64,000 bases of DNA from Mucilaginibacter ginkgonis (GTDB taxonomy: Bacteria > Bacteroidota > Bacteroidia > Sphingobacteriales > Sphingobacteriaceae), in NCBI RefSeq assembly GCF_009754905.2, contig NZ_CP066775.1:558001-622000 (forward strand), given 5' to 3'. Numbering within the stretch: position 1 is the stretch's first letter; each line of letters begins with the position of its first letter. A program made the position numbers and the translations under genes. Shown here piece by piece: positions 35,006 through 43,444 of this stretch. Below the pieces are notes generated by a model, which saw only the letters and a program-made list of their open reading frames with translations, was not told the origin of the DNA and searched no databases.

Positions 35006-36691
35006 ATGAGTAAGCTCACCAATGGCGATTACATTGTCTTTCTGATCTATTTTGTCTTAGTTTCTGCGTACGGCTATTGGATCTATAAGCGCAAACACAA
35101 CGCCGATGCCACCTCTAAAGATTATTTTCTGGCAGAAGGTTCTTTAACCTGGTGGGCCATTGGCGCTTCGCTTATTGCGTCAAATATCTCTGCCGAGCAG
35201 TTTATTGGCACCAGCGGGTCGGCATTTAAAGAAGGGCTGGCCATAGCTACATACGAGTGGATGGCCGCGTTTTCACTAGTGGTGGTAGCTATTTTCTTCA
35301 TTCCGGTTTATCTGAAGAATAAGATCTTCACTATGCCGCAATTCCTGAGCGAGCGTTACAACGGCACGGTAGCCATGATCATGGCGATATTCTGGTTGTT
35401 GCTGTACATCGTAGTGAACCTGATGTCTATTCTTTATCTGGGAGCTGTCGCTATTAGTAATATCTCCGGATTAGACTTGTACCTGTGCATCGCTTTCCTG
35501 GCGCTATTTGCCATTATCATCACCCTGGGCGGCATGAAGGTGATTGGGTACACCGATGTGATACAGGTTTTGGTATTGATCATAGGCGGGGTTGTGGCTA
35601 CTTACCTGGCTTTAAACCGCATTAGCGAGTTAACCGGCACTACAGGCTGGCTGGCCGGGTTAAAGACGTTACACAACGACGCCGGCGACCACTTCCACAT
35701 GATATTGAAAAGGGACAATCCTAACTATATGGACCTACCCGGACTTAGTGTTTTGATAGGCGGCATGCTTATAGTGAACCTTAACTATTGGGGTTGTAAT
35801 CAATATATTACGCAGCGCGCGTTAGGCGCAAACCTGCAGACAGCACGTGGCGGTTTGCTGTTTGCTGCATTTTTGAAATTGTTGATGCCTATCATTGTAG
35901 TGCTGCCCGGTATCGCGGCGTATTATCTTTACCAAAAGGGTATGTTCCATCAAGAGATGATGAGTTCCAGAGGCGTAATGGATCCCAACAAAGCTTATCC
36001 TTCGATCATCACACTTTTACCTGCCGGGTTAAAAGGTTTGTCGTTCGCTGCATTGACAGCGGCAATCGTGGCTTCACTGGCTGGCAAGGCAAATTCTATC
36101 GCCACCATATTCACTTTGGACATTTATAAAAAAGCAATCAAGCCGGACGCTACAGACAGGCAACTGGTAAACCTGGGCAAAGTCGCTGTGGTAATTGCCA
36201 TGCTGCTTGGCGTAGTGCTTTCTTTAATTATCGGCGAAAGTTTAATGGGCGAGGGCAAGCAAGGCTTTCAATACATCCAGGAATATACAGGCTTTGTGTC
36301 GCCGGGTATATTTGCCATGTTCATCCTGGGTTTCTTCTGGAAGAGGACAACTTCGTCAGCAGCCGTATTCGGCGCCGTAGGCGGATTTATACTTTCGTGC
36401 TTCTTTAAGTTTTTACCGCAGCTGGTTAACCTGCAATTTTTGGCTTCAACGGGTTTCTCTAAACAGAACGACAAGGGTGTTTACGAAATACCCTTTATAG
36501 ACCGCATGGGTTTTGTGTTCCTTATCTGCGTTATAGGCATGTGGATCATCTCGGTTGTCGAAACATTCAAAGGCGTTAAAACAAACGGACTAGAGGTAGA
36601 CAGCAGCATGTTTAAGACCAACCGCGCATTTACAGCAGGTGCCCTTATCGTCGGCGGGCTGATCGTCGCGTTGTATTCTATCTTCTGGTAG
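35006..36691 (+). CDS. Sodium/solute symporter (SSS family, SGLT-like)
   Basis: The 561-residue membrane protein has about 14 predicted helices and the SSS landmarks KDYFLAEGSLTWWAIGASLIASNISAEQFIGTSGSAF near the N-terminus, NLNYWGCNQYITQRALGA in the middle and SFAALTAAIVASLAGKANSIATIFTLDIYK later. It resembles vSGLT-type sodium/sugar symporters, which in Bacteroidota often lie near sugar-kinase genes. The divergent ribulokinase is two genes away, so arabinose or a related sugar is a reasonable but unproven substrate. Its stop and that of the convergent multicopper oxidase are four bases apart. Confidence 0.92.
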   Translation: MSKLTNGDYIVFLIYFVLVSAYGYWIYKRKHNADATSKDYFLAEGSLTWWAIGASLIASNISAEQFIGTSGSAFKEGLAIATYEWMAAFSLVVVAIFFIPVYLKNKIFTMPQFLSERYNGTVAMIMAIFWLLLYIVVNLMSILYLGAVAISNISGLDLYLCIAFLALFAIIITLGGMKVIGYTDVIQVLVLIIGGVVATYLALNRISELTGTTGWLAGLKTLHNDAGDHFHMILKRDNPNYMDLPGLSVLIGGMLIVNLNYWGCNQYITQRALGANLQTARGGLLFAAFLKLLMPIIVVLPGIAAYYLYQKGMFHQEMMSSRGVMDPNKAYPSIITLLPAGLKGLSFAALTAAIVASLAGKANSIATIFTLDIYKKAIKPDATDRQLVNLGKVAVVIAMLLGVVLSLIIGESLMGEGKQGFQYIQEYTGFVSPGIFAMFILGFFWKRTTSSAAVFGAVGGFILSCFFKFLPQLVNLQFLASTGFSKQNDKGVYEIPFIDRMGFVFLICVIGMWIISVVETFKGVKTNGLEVDSSMFKTNRAFTAGALIVGGLIVALYSIFW

Positions 36692-36695
36692 CAGC

Positions 36696-38948
36696 TTAGT
36701 AAGTCAGCGTTAAGCCACCGCCAAGGCCCATATCGCTGTCATAGTGGGCAGAGAAAGAAAAGCTTTTGGTGACAATGTATAGCAGCCCGGCAGTATATTC
36801 CCGGTCTGTGTTGCCTACCAGGTTTAAACGCAGCCGGCTGGTTACCGGAATATCTTCGCGGCCTAGCTGTAAGCGTACTTTACCGTTACCATCTATGCGG
36901 GCGTCAGCAACAAAAAGCATAGGCAGGGTATAAGCCAAGCCCGCAATAACCGTGTGCCTGTTATTTTTATTGCTTACCTGCCCAAGTAATGTTTTCTCGG
37001 GCGCCGAAATCTTTTGATAATGATAATCGAAACCTACATAACCATGCAGCCATTGCATGCGGCCAAAATATCTGCCGGCCATCGTTTCGCTTTCGTAACC
37101 GCTGCGGTCGTTCAAACCCAGGTGCCATAGCGTTGAGAACTTCCATCTGGTATTAGCCAGCGAAGCGGTAGCGTCGCTGCCATTGCTCTCTAAACCCAAC
37201 CGGGCCGAGGCGTAAAAACGGCGGTCATCAGCGTAGACTTTCTTTATGGATGATGCAGGATCGGGGATATCCGGATTAGGTGGCGAATTCTCATAACTAA
37301 ATATCCGCCCCATGCCACTCATCATGTGATAGAGTATGTGGCAGTGAAAAAACCAGTCGCCGCTTTCAGTAGCGCGAAACTCTATGGTATCGCGTTCCAT
37401 CGGCATAATGTCCAGCGTATTTTTCATCGGCGAATATTCGCCTTGCCCGTTCAACACCCTAAAGAAATGTCCGTGGAGGTGCATTGGGTGCCGCATCATG
37501 GTATTGTTGTATAAGATGACGCGCACATTTTCACCTTTTTTGATCAGAATTTTGTCAGCCTCGGACACCGTCTTGTTATTGATGGTCCACACATAACGGT
37601 TCATGTTGCCGGTAAGTTCAAAATACAGGTCTTTCACATGGCCTGTAGGCAAAGTGGTTTTAACAGGAGACTTCAGCATGCCGTAATTAAGCGTTACCAG
37701 ATCGCCCATCGGCATACCCGGCATGTTCATACCCGACGTGTCTCTTGCAGCATTTTCAGCACCACTGATCTCGGGGTACATAACGGTGTTCATATCCATC
37801 ACCTGGTTGGCCATGTCCATACCCATGTTTTTCATGTTGCCGTGCATATCCATCATGCCGTTCATCATTTTCATGCCCTCAAAATATTTGAGTTTCGGCA
37901 AGTGCACGGCGGCATGTTTTTCACCCGGGCCCAGCCAAAGCGAGGTATGCTTGGTGCGATCTTCCGGCGTAGCCAAAAACTCATAACTGCCATCTTTCGG
38001 GATGGTTACAACAACATCATAAGTTTCGGCAGCGGCAATAATCAAGCGGTCGACAGCAACAGGCTGCACGTCGGCACCGTCATTGGCTACGACCTCTATT
38101 TTGCCACCGGCGTATGTGAGCCAGAAGTAAGTGGACGATGCACCGTTGACTATACGCAGGCGCACTTTATCGCCTGCCTTAAATTGCGGTGCCCGATCTT
38201 CAACTTTACCATTGGCGAAAAAATTATCATAATACACATCGCTTACATCCATGGCCAGCATGCCCTTCCATTCATTGGTCAACTTGGTTTTTAAATGCCC
38301 AGTGCGGATTGCTTCTGCATAATTTTGAGTGCTGCTTTTTTTAATTGCAAACCAGTCGTTGGCGTTGTGCAGCATGCGTTCAACATTATCCGGGTTTTCA
38401 TCAGTCCAGTCACTTAGCACCAGGGTATAATCCTTAATTGCAGTTTTTTCGCGTTCGCGGATAATGAATGCGCCATACAAACCGCTTTGTTCCTGCGTCA
38501 TAGTGTGCGAGTGGTACCAGTAAGTACCGTGCTGTACAAGCGGAAACTTAAAATGATAGGTTTTGCCCGGCATTATCGGCGTAGTGGTCAAATACGAAAC
38601 GCCATCCTGATTGTTGGGCAAAATAAGCCCGTGCCAGTGCAGCGATGTTTCCATCATCATCTCATTATGCACATAAATTTCCGCGGTATCACCTTCTGTA
38701 AAATTAAGCGTTGGCGCGGGTATGCTGCCATTAATAGCCATGGCCGGGCGAGCTTTGCCATTGTAATTAACGGTAGTATCATTCAGGTAAATATGATAGA
38801 TGGCATGGTTGCCCTTTTGCTCAAAAAATGGCAGGCGCATCTCTGCCCTCGACATGTTATGATACGCCATGCCGGCCATGTGGTGTTGCGCAAACGCAAC
38901 ACCACTCCAAAATAATAGAATGATAAAAAGCAGTCTTTTCATTTTCAC
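36696..38948 (-). CDS. Multicopper oxidase (CopA-like) with extra C-terminal barrel-like region
   Basis: The 750-residue exported protein (signal MKRLLFIILLFWSGVAFAQ) has three cupredoxin domains with all copper motifs: LHWHGLILPNNQDG, YWYHSHTMTQEQSGLYG, HPMHLHGHFFRVLNG and WFFHCHILYHMMSGMG. A Met-rich stretch before domain three (MKMMNGMMDMHGNMKNMGMD) would bind or gate copper. After residue about 555 it continues with some 200 residues of alternating beta strands ending LTLTY, like a CopB-type outer-membrane barrel. It probably oxidises cuprous ions or other metals and may be anchored in the outer membrane. It is followed by DUF3347 and HYC_CC_PP genes on the same transcript direction. Confidence 0.9.
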   Translation of the reverse strand: MKMKRLLFIILLFWSGVAFAQHHMAGMAYHNMSRAEMRLPFFEQKGNHAIYHIYLNDTTVNYNGKARPAMAINGSIPAPTLNFTEGDTAEIYVHNEMMMETSLHWHGLILPNNQDGVSYLTTTPIMPGKTYHFKFPLVQHGTYWYHSHTMTQEQSGLYGAFIIREREKTAIKDYTLVLSDWTDENPDNVERMLHNANDWFAIKKSSTQNYAEAIRTGHLKTKLTNEWKGMLAMDVSDVYYDNFFANGKVEDRAPQFKAGDKVRLRIVNGASSTYFWLTYAGGKIEVVANDGADVQPVAVDRLIIAAAETYDVVVTIPKDGSYEFLATPEDRTKHTSLWLGPGEKHAAVHLPKLKYFEGMKMMNGMMDMHGNMKNMGMDMANQVMDMNTVMYPEISGAENAARDTSGMNMPGMPMGDLVTLNYGMLKSPVKTTLPTGHVKDLYFELTGNMNRYVWTINNKTVSEADKILIKKGENVRVILYNNTMMRHPMHLHGHFFRVLNGQGEYSPMKNTLDIMPMERDTIEFRATESGDWFFHCHILYHMMSGMGRIFSYENSPPNPDIPDPASSIKKVYADDRRFYASARLGLESNGSDATASLANTRWKFSTLWHLGLNDRSGYESETMAGRYFGRMQWLHGYVGFDYHYQKISAPEKTLLGQVSNKNNRHTVIAGLAYTLPMLFVADARIDGNGKVRLQLGREDIPVTSRLRLNLVGNTDREYTAGLLYIVTKSFSFSAHYDSDMGLGGGLTLTY

Positions 38949-38978
38949 AAGGGCGGCGCGAAGGCGCCGCCCGCGGGG

Positions 38979-39476
38979 TTATTTTTTAGCAGGAATGGTT
39001 TCTGTGGTTTTTCCGCAGGTTAACATTTGCTTACCGAAATAGGGATTTTTAATGGCCGCTGTCTCGCTTAGCCAGGTTGCCTTTTTCATAGGACAAAATT
39101 GGTAATAGACTGCTGCGTTGTTGAGTTTCAAAGCAGAAACTACCTGGTACATGTTTTTTGACAAACTTTCGAAGTGTTCGCGCTGATGAGCGATGGCCGC
39201 TGTCTCGCTGATGTGGCGGCTGTCAAACTCCAGCTTTTCTTTATAGGTGTTCCAATTCTTTAGTTGAGCGGCATCAAGTTTATCCGCCGGGAAGGTGCTT
39301 ATATTCGCAAGCAATTCTTTGGCCTGAGTTTTCGCCTCGGCGGTATTGTCGGCAACCAAGGCGTTTTTTAGACCATAATAAGCAGTAAGCATTTTGTTGG
39401 CAGCATCTGCTGGTTGCTGCGCATTTGTGCGGCTTATGCCGGCAAATAATAAAAGGGCGATGAAAAGATATTTCAT
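38979..39476 (-). CDS. DUF3347 domain-containing exported protein
   Basis: The 165-residue product has a signal peptide (MKYLFIALLLFAGISRTNAQ). The DUF3347 helices follow (KMLTAYYGLKNALVADNTAEAK, WNTYKEKLEFDSRHISETAAIAHQREHFE, SKNMYQVVSALKL), then YYQFCPMKKATWLSETAAIKNPYFGKQMLTCGKTTETI. The Cys/Met pattern CPM and GKQMLTCG is typical of copper-binding members and of the C-terminal part of CusB-like proteins. Its gene lies 30 bases upstream of the multicopper oxidase on the same strand, so the two form a likely operon. It probably acts as a periplasmic copper-handling protein. Confidence 0.88.
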   Translation of the reverse strand: MKYLFIALLLFAGISRTNAQQPADAANKMLTAYYGLKNALVADNTAEAKTQAKELLANISTFPADKLDAAQLKNWNTYKEKLEFDSRHISETAAIAHQREHFESLSKNMYQVVSALKLNNAAVYYQFCPMKKATWLSETAAIKNPYFGKQMLTCGKTTETIPAKK

Positions 39477-39584
39477 GATCGGTATTTGTTAAAAAATTAA
39501 AATAGAATTTTTGACGACGTGCAGGTGCAGGTCGGCAGATAGAAGTCTTAAGCTACCTATACAAGGTCAGCCCGAAGCATTTTC

Positions 39585-40010
39585 TCAGATAAGCAGCGTA
39601 CGAATTTTAATAAGATAGTCCCGACCGGATATTAACGGCGGGGCAGGGCCGCGTGTGCTTTGCACATCAGGAATTAACGCGGTAACTTTTTGAAGATCGA
39701 AAATTTTGCTATCAAATAACGACACCTCACCCGGAACGAACGAAATTGATTCTGAGACGGGTTTTAGATTTTCTGTAACCGAAAAGCTGGCATGCTTGCC
39801 ACAGTCTTTATTTTCTTTAGATGCAGGCTTTTTTGACGTTTTATGGCAGCACTCCATATCTGCCATACCCATTTTATTTCCCTCTTGAACGGGCTTGATG
39901 GCAGAAGCGCTAACAACGTCCGCCGCAGCGCAGTGCATTGCACAAACATACATACCTGTCGAAAGCAACAGATAGAAAGCCGTTAATGTCAAGATGGCTG
40001 CCTTTCTCAT
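39585..40010 (-). CDS. HYC_CC_PP family Cys-rich exported protein
   Basis: The 141-residue product begins with a signal-like segment (AAILTLTAFYLLLSTGMYVCAMHCA). The family pattern follows: MHCA, ECCHKTSKKPASKENKDCGKHASF, and an end with PAPPLISG. Such proteins in Bacteroidota have scattered His, Cys and Met that may bind copper, and they are found with copper resistance genes. It lies 108 bases ahead of the DUF3347 gene in the same direction. The function is unknown. Confidence 0.82.
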   Translation of the reverse strand: MRKAAILTLTAFYLLLSTGMYVCAMHCAAADVVSASAIKPVQEGNKMGMADMECCHKTSKKPASKENKDCGKHASFSVTENLKPVSESISFVPGEVSLFDSKIFDLQKVTALIPDVQSTRGPAPPLISGRDYLIKIRTLLI

Positions 40011-40016
40011 CTATTG

Positions 40017-40048
40017 CAAAGGTACGCACTTTGATGATTGGGTATAAA
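40017..40048 (-). promoter_or_regulatory. Promoter of the copper-protein block
   Basis: On the minus strand, TTTA (40045-40048) and TACCTTTG (40017-40024) are 20 bases apart, close to the Bacteroidota consensus. The HYC_CC_PP start codon lies seven bases past the -7 box, so the message would have almost no leader. Confidence 0.55.
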
Positions 40049-40114
40049 TGATAATGTCTTCCTATTATAAAATTTGTTTATCGTCCGAATTTCACCAAAC
40101 ATGTTCGTCAATAA

Positions 40115-40143
40115 AAACGCCCCGCTCATTGAGCGGGGCGTTT
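40115..40143. terminator. Bidirectional terminator after the ABC-F gene
   Basis: Perfect 13-bp stem (AAACGCCCCGCTC, loop ATT) with A/T tails on both sides. It lies about 48 bases past the ABC-F stop. A common intergenic repeat (CCCTTCGACAAGCTCAGGG, 40154-40172) is between them. Confidence 0.9.
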
Positions 40144-40190
40144 ATCATTTCAACCCTTCGACAAGCTCAGGGCGACAAATCTAAGTTACG

Positions 40191-41813
40191 TTACGCGTAT
40201 AACTCTTCGCGTTGTTTGGCGACTACGTCGCTATTGATATATTCGTCGTAAGTCATCAGCTTGTCAATGATGCCGTGCGGCGTTAATTCGATCACGCGGG
40301 TTGCAACGGTTTCTGTCAATTCGTGGTCGCGGCAGGTGAACAGCATGGAGCCTTTAAAATCTTTCATGCCATTGTTTAACGCTTCGATAGATTCCAGGTC
40401 AAGGTGGTTGGTCGGCTCATCAAATAGCAGCACGTTACCTTGCTGCAGCATCATGCGGCTAAACATGCAGCGCATTTTTTCGCCACCGCTAAGCACGCTA
40501 CATTTTTTCAATACCTCTTCGCCGCTGAATAGCATCCGGCCCAAAAAGCTGCGGATAAATTGGTCGTCTTTCTCACCCGGTGAAAATTCGCGCAGCCAAT
40601 CGATCAGGTTCTCATCTTTACCGTCAAAAAATTCAGAATTATCAATAGGAATCTCGGCCGGGTTGATGGTTACACCCCATTTGAACGACCCGCGGAAGTC
40701 GGTATCGTTACCGCTCAAAATATCGTAGAAGGCAGAGGTCGCCAAACTATTGTTAGATAGTACAGCTATCTTATCGCCTTTATTAACATGCAGGTTGATG
40801 TTATCAAACAGTACTTCGCCATTGGCGGTCTTGCCCATTTTCTCGATGGTTAAGATCTGGTCGCCGGCTTCGCGCGCCATCTGGTTAAACATAATGGCCG
40901 GGTACTTACGGTTACTTGCTTTGATCTCATCGATGTTGATCTTATCAAGCGCTTTTTTACGACTCGTAGCTTGTTTAGACTTAGAAGCATTGGCACTGAA
41001 ACGGCGGATAAACTCCTGAAGTTCTTTCACCTTATCTTCCATTTTCTTATTCTGGTCACTACGTTGTTTCAAAGCCAATTGGCTGCTTTGATACCAGAAT
41101 GAGTAGTTACCTGTGTAGATGGTCATCTTACCGAAGTCGATATCTACCACATGGGTACAAACAGTATCCAGGAAGTGCCTGTCGTGCGATACCACGATCA
41201 CGATGGCCTCATAACCGGCAAGGAAATCTTCTAACCAGGCAATAGTTTTAATGTCCAAATCGTTGGTAGGCTCATCCAGTAACAAAATATCCGGTTTGCC
41301 AAAAAGTGCCTGCGCCAATAAAACGCGTACCTTTTGGTTACCATCAAGTTCCTGCAATAGTTTGTAATGCAAATCTTCAGTTATCCCCAGGTTGCTCAGC
41401 AATGTGGCAGCGTTACTTTCGGCGTTCCAGCCATCCATTTCAGCGAAAAGGTTTTCCAGTTCGCCGGCACGCTCGCCATCGGCATCGCTAAAATCTTCTT
41501 TAAGGTAGATAGCGTCTTTCTCTTTCATTACGCTGTACATTTCCTTATGGCCCATCATCACGGTTTCTATTACCGGAAATTCGTCGAAAGCGTAGTGATT
41601 TTGCGTAAGCACCGCCATACGCTCGCCGGGGGTAAAGCTCACAGAACCTGTGGTTGGGTCTATCTCGCCCGATAAGATTTTCAGAAACGTAGACTTACCG
41701 GCACCGTTAGCACCAATAATGCCATAACAGTTGCCCTGCGTAAACTTTAGGTTTACATCTTCGAACAGTGTACGTTTACCATAACGCAACGATAAGTTTG
41801 ATATCGTGATCAT
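40191..41813 (-). CDS. ABC-F family ATPase (YbiT-like)
   Basis: The 540-residue soluble protein has two ATP-binding domains and no membrane part, so it acts in the cytoplasm on ribosomes. Domain one has Walker A GIIGANGAGKSTFLK and Walker B ILLLDEPTNDLD. Its signature is degenerate (QELDGNQKVRVLLAQ instead of LSGGQ), as in YbiT. The linker (about 235-305) is Lys-rich. Domain two has the signature LSGGEKMRCMFSRM and Walker B VLLFDEPTNHLD, but its Walker A site is degenerate (AVLSNNSLATSAFYD). ABC-F proteins resolve stalled ribosomes or give antibiotic protection. A good promoter is at 41841-41848. Confidence 0.92.
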   Translation of the reverse strand: MITISNLSLRYGKRTLFEDVNLKFTQGNCYGIIGANGAGKSTFLKILSGEIDPTTGSVSFTPGERMAVLTQNHYAFDEFPVIETVMMGHKEMYSVMKEKDAIYLKEDFSDADGERAGELENLFAEMDGWNAESNAATLLSNLGITEDLHYKLLQELDGNQKVRVLLAQALFGKPDILLLDEPTNDLDIKTIAWLEDFLAGYEAIVIVVSHDRHFLDTVCTHVVDIDFGKMTIYTGNYSFWYQSSQLALKQRSDQNKKMEDKVKELQEFIRRFSANASKSKQATSRKKALDKINIDEIKASNRKYPAIMFNQMAREAGDQILTIEKMGKTANGEVLFDNINLHVNKGDKIAVLSNNSLATSAFYDILSGNDTDFRGSFKWGVTINPAEIPIDNSEFFDGKDENLIDWLREFSPGEKDDQFIRSFLGRMLFSGEEVLKKCSVLSGGEKMRCMFSRMMLQQGNVLLFDEPTNHLDLESIEALNNGMKDFKGSMLFTCRDHELTETVATRVIELTPHGIIDKLMTYDEYINSDVVAKQREELYA

Positions 41814-41840
41814 TTATTACCCTTAAGATTTTGTGAGGTG

Positions 41841-41848
41841 CAAAGGTA
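41841..41848 (-). promoter_or_regulatory. -7 box of the ABC-F gene
   Basis: On the minus strand, TACCTTTG matches TAnnTTTG exactly and lies 27 bases ahead of the ATG. No TTTG lies 19 bases upstream of it. Confidence 0.45.
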
Positions 41849-41930
41849 CAAATATTAAGGTAAATGGCGGAACGGTCAAAGGCGAAAGGTAAAGGCGAAA
41901 AATGTGTTCAAAGAACAAAAAGGAAAGTCA

Positions 41931-41983
41931 TGCCGTCCCAATAATTTATCGGGATTGATTCGGAATCTCAAAGGAAAGCATTA
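41931..41983. repeat. GTCATGCCGTCCC-type intergenic repeat
   Basis: A short block with CCCAATAATTTATCGGG (an inverted repeat) followed by CGGAATCTCAAAGG. Together with the GGGCGTTACCC repeat it fills the 352-base gap between the ABC-F and pyrE genes, and no gene is seen there. Confidence 0.6.
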
Positions 41984-41998
41984 TTGGTAATGATTTCT

Positions 41999-42103
41999 GG
42001 GCGTTACCCTCCTTCGTCGGGTCGCGCTTTACGCTACAAGTCCTCTCCCGATCCCGATAGCTATCGGTACGGGATGTGGGCTTTACGCTGCAATCGCTAA
42101 CGC
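41999..42103 (+). repeat. GGGCGTTACCC-type dispersed repeat, copy 2
   Basis: Begins GGGCGTTACCCTCCTTCGTCG, includes CTACAAGTCCTCTCCCGATCC and a CCCGATAGCTATCGGTACGGG hairpin-like core, and ends ATCGCTAACGC. It has the same length and orientation as copy 1 and lies downstream of pyrE. Confidence 0.85.
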
Positions 42104-42165
42104 TAGACAGCCACAGAACAAATTCGGTGTAGATACACCGATATGAACGTTCGAAAAATAAAATC

Positions 42166-42807
42166 CTACTTACCCCAATTAGCAGGGTCTTCGCGCCATT
42201 TGCCTAGGATGTCCAGGTCTTTAGGTTGGATGTCACCATGCTGTTCGGCGTATTTAAGTAAAGCAGTATAATTTGATAGCGTTGCAAAGCGGCATTTAGC
42301 TGCTTTAAAGTTGTCTTCGGCGGCGGTAAAACCATAAGTGAAGATCGCGGCAAGTCCGGCTACGGTATAACCTGCGTCGCGCAATGCCTCAACAGCTGCC
42401 AGACTGCTTTTTCCGGTAGAAATTAGATCTTCAACTACGGCCACACGTTGTCCGGGAACGATTTCGCCCTCTATCATCTTAGCAGTGCCATGTTCTTTAG
42501 GTTTAGAGCGCACATATATGAATGGCAGGCCGAGCTCTTGCGCAACCAGCACACCCTGTGGAATGCCAGCCGTTGCCACACCTGCAATAGCGTTTACGGT
42601 GCCAAATTCTTCTGTTATCAAAGCTGATAATTGCTGCCTTATGTAGGTGCGGATGTTATGGTGCGAAAGGGTTACGCGGTTGTCGCAATAAATGGGTGAC
42701 TTCCATCCCGATGCCCATGTAAAAGGATTAGCAGGTTGCAGTTTTATTGCTTTAATTTGCAGCAAAAATTCTGCTACTTGCTGTTCAATTTCAGTTTTGT
42801 TAAACAT
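42166..42807 (-). CDS. pyrE: Orotate phosphoribosyltransferase (pyrE)
   Basis: The 213-residue enzyme has the substrate region FTWASGWKSPIYCDNRVTLS and the catalytic loop SKPKEHGTAKMIEGEI. The PRPP-binding motif is VAVVEDLISTGKSSLAAVEALRDAG. It converts orotate and PRPP to orotidine 5'-phosphate in pyrimidine synthesis. Its ATG shares two bases with the ATG of the divergent NUDIX gene, so each promoter must lie inside the other's coding region. Confidence 0.96.
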   Translation of the reverse strand: MFNKTEIEQQVAEFLLQIKAIKLQPANPFTWASGWKSPIYCDNRVTLSHHNIRTYIRQQLSALITEEFGTVNAIAGVATAGIPQGVLVAQELGLPFIYVRSKPKEHGTAKMIEGEIVPGQRVAVVEDLISTGKSSLAAVEALRDAGYTVAGLAAIFTYGFTAAEDNFKAAKCRFATLSNYTALLKYAEQHGDIQPKDLDILGKWREDPANWGK

Positions 42808-43444
42808 GGCCCGAAACTACAAAATTTATATCAACCATAAGACGCTCATCATTGCCGAAAGTGCTCCTCTGGGATTAAAAAAGGCACAAAAGATGTCTGA
42901 AAAGCCGTTTGATTTCGGGCAGGTTTACCTAGATGTGCTTAGAAGGCAGGGAGATACATTTTTGGTAGTTACAGAAGATCCGAAAGCATTCCTCAAAAAA
43001 ATAATTAAAAATATTACGCTCATTGAGGCATCGGGCGGGATGGTAAAAAATAAAAAAGGCGAGTACCTGTTTATCTACCGTAACGATAGCTGGGACCTGC
43101 CTAAAGGCAAGCTTGAAAAAGATGAAACCACACGCGAAGGCGGTGTACGTGAGGTAGAAGAGGAGTGCGGTATCGAAATTGAAAGTAGCGGAAAAAAGAT
43201 CTGCAAAACATACCATGCCTACATATCAAAAGGCGAAGTGGTGCTGAAAAAGACCCACTGGTATAAAATGAAATATACCGGCAAAGGTAAACTGAAACCC
43301 CAACTGGAGGAGGGCATCACCGAAGTACGCTGGTTTGACAAAGACAATACCTCCGAGATATTGGCCAACACTTTTCCGTCTATTGTGGAAGTGATGAAAG
43401 AGTCGGGGATGATTAAAGAAAACTTAGCGCCGCCTTCGGAATAA
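42806..43444 (+). CDS. NUDIX hydrolase
   Basis: Counting from the ATG at 42806, the 212-residue protein has an N-terminal part (MARNYKIYINHKTLIIAES) absent from small NUDIX enzymes and a complete NUDIX box, GKLEKDETTREGGVREVEEECGI. It fits the pattern GX5EX7REUXEEXGU. It probably hydrolyses nucleoside diphosphate derivatives; the substrate is not evident. Earlier start codons in the same frame would run back through pyrE on the opposite strand and are unlikely. The end overlaps the convergent coaD gene by 32 bases. Confidence 0.9.
   Translation: MARNYKIYINHKTLIIAESAPLGLKKAQKMSEKPFDFGQVYLDVLRRQGDTFLVVTEDPKAFLKKIIKNITLIEASGGMVKNKKGEYLFIYRNDSWDLPKGKLEKDETTREGGVREVEEECGIEIESSGKKICKTYHAYISKGEVVLKKTHWYKMKYTGKGKLKPQLEEGITEVRWFDKDNTSEILANTFPSIVEVMKESGMIKENLAPPSE

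Noticed and set aside
37638..38294. 218-codon plus-strand frame inside the multicopper oxidase gene
   Set aside because: It is antisense to a gene with complete copper motifs, and its His-rich composition is the complement of Met-rich codons. No family match is seen.
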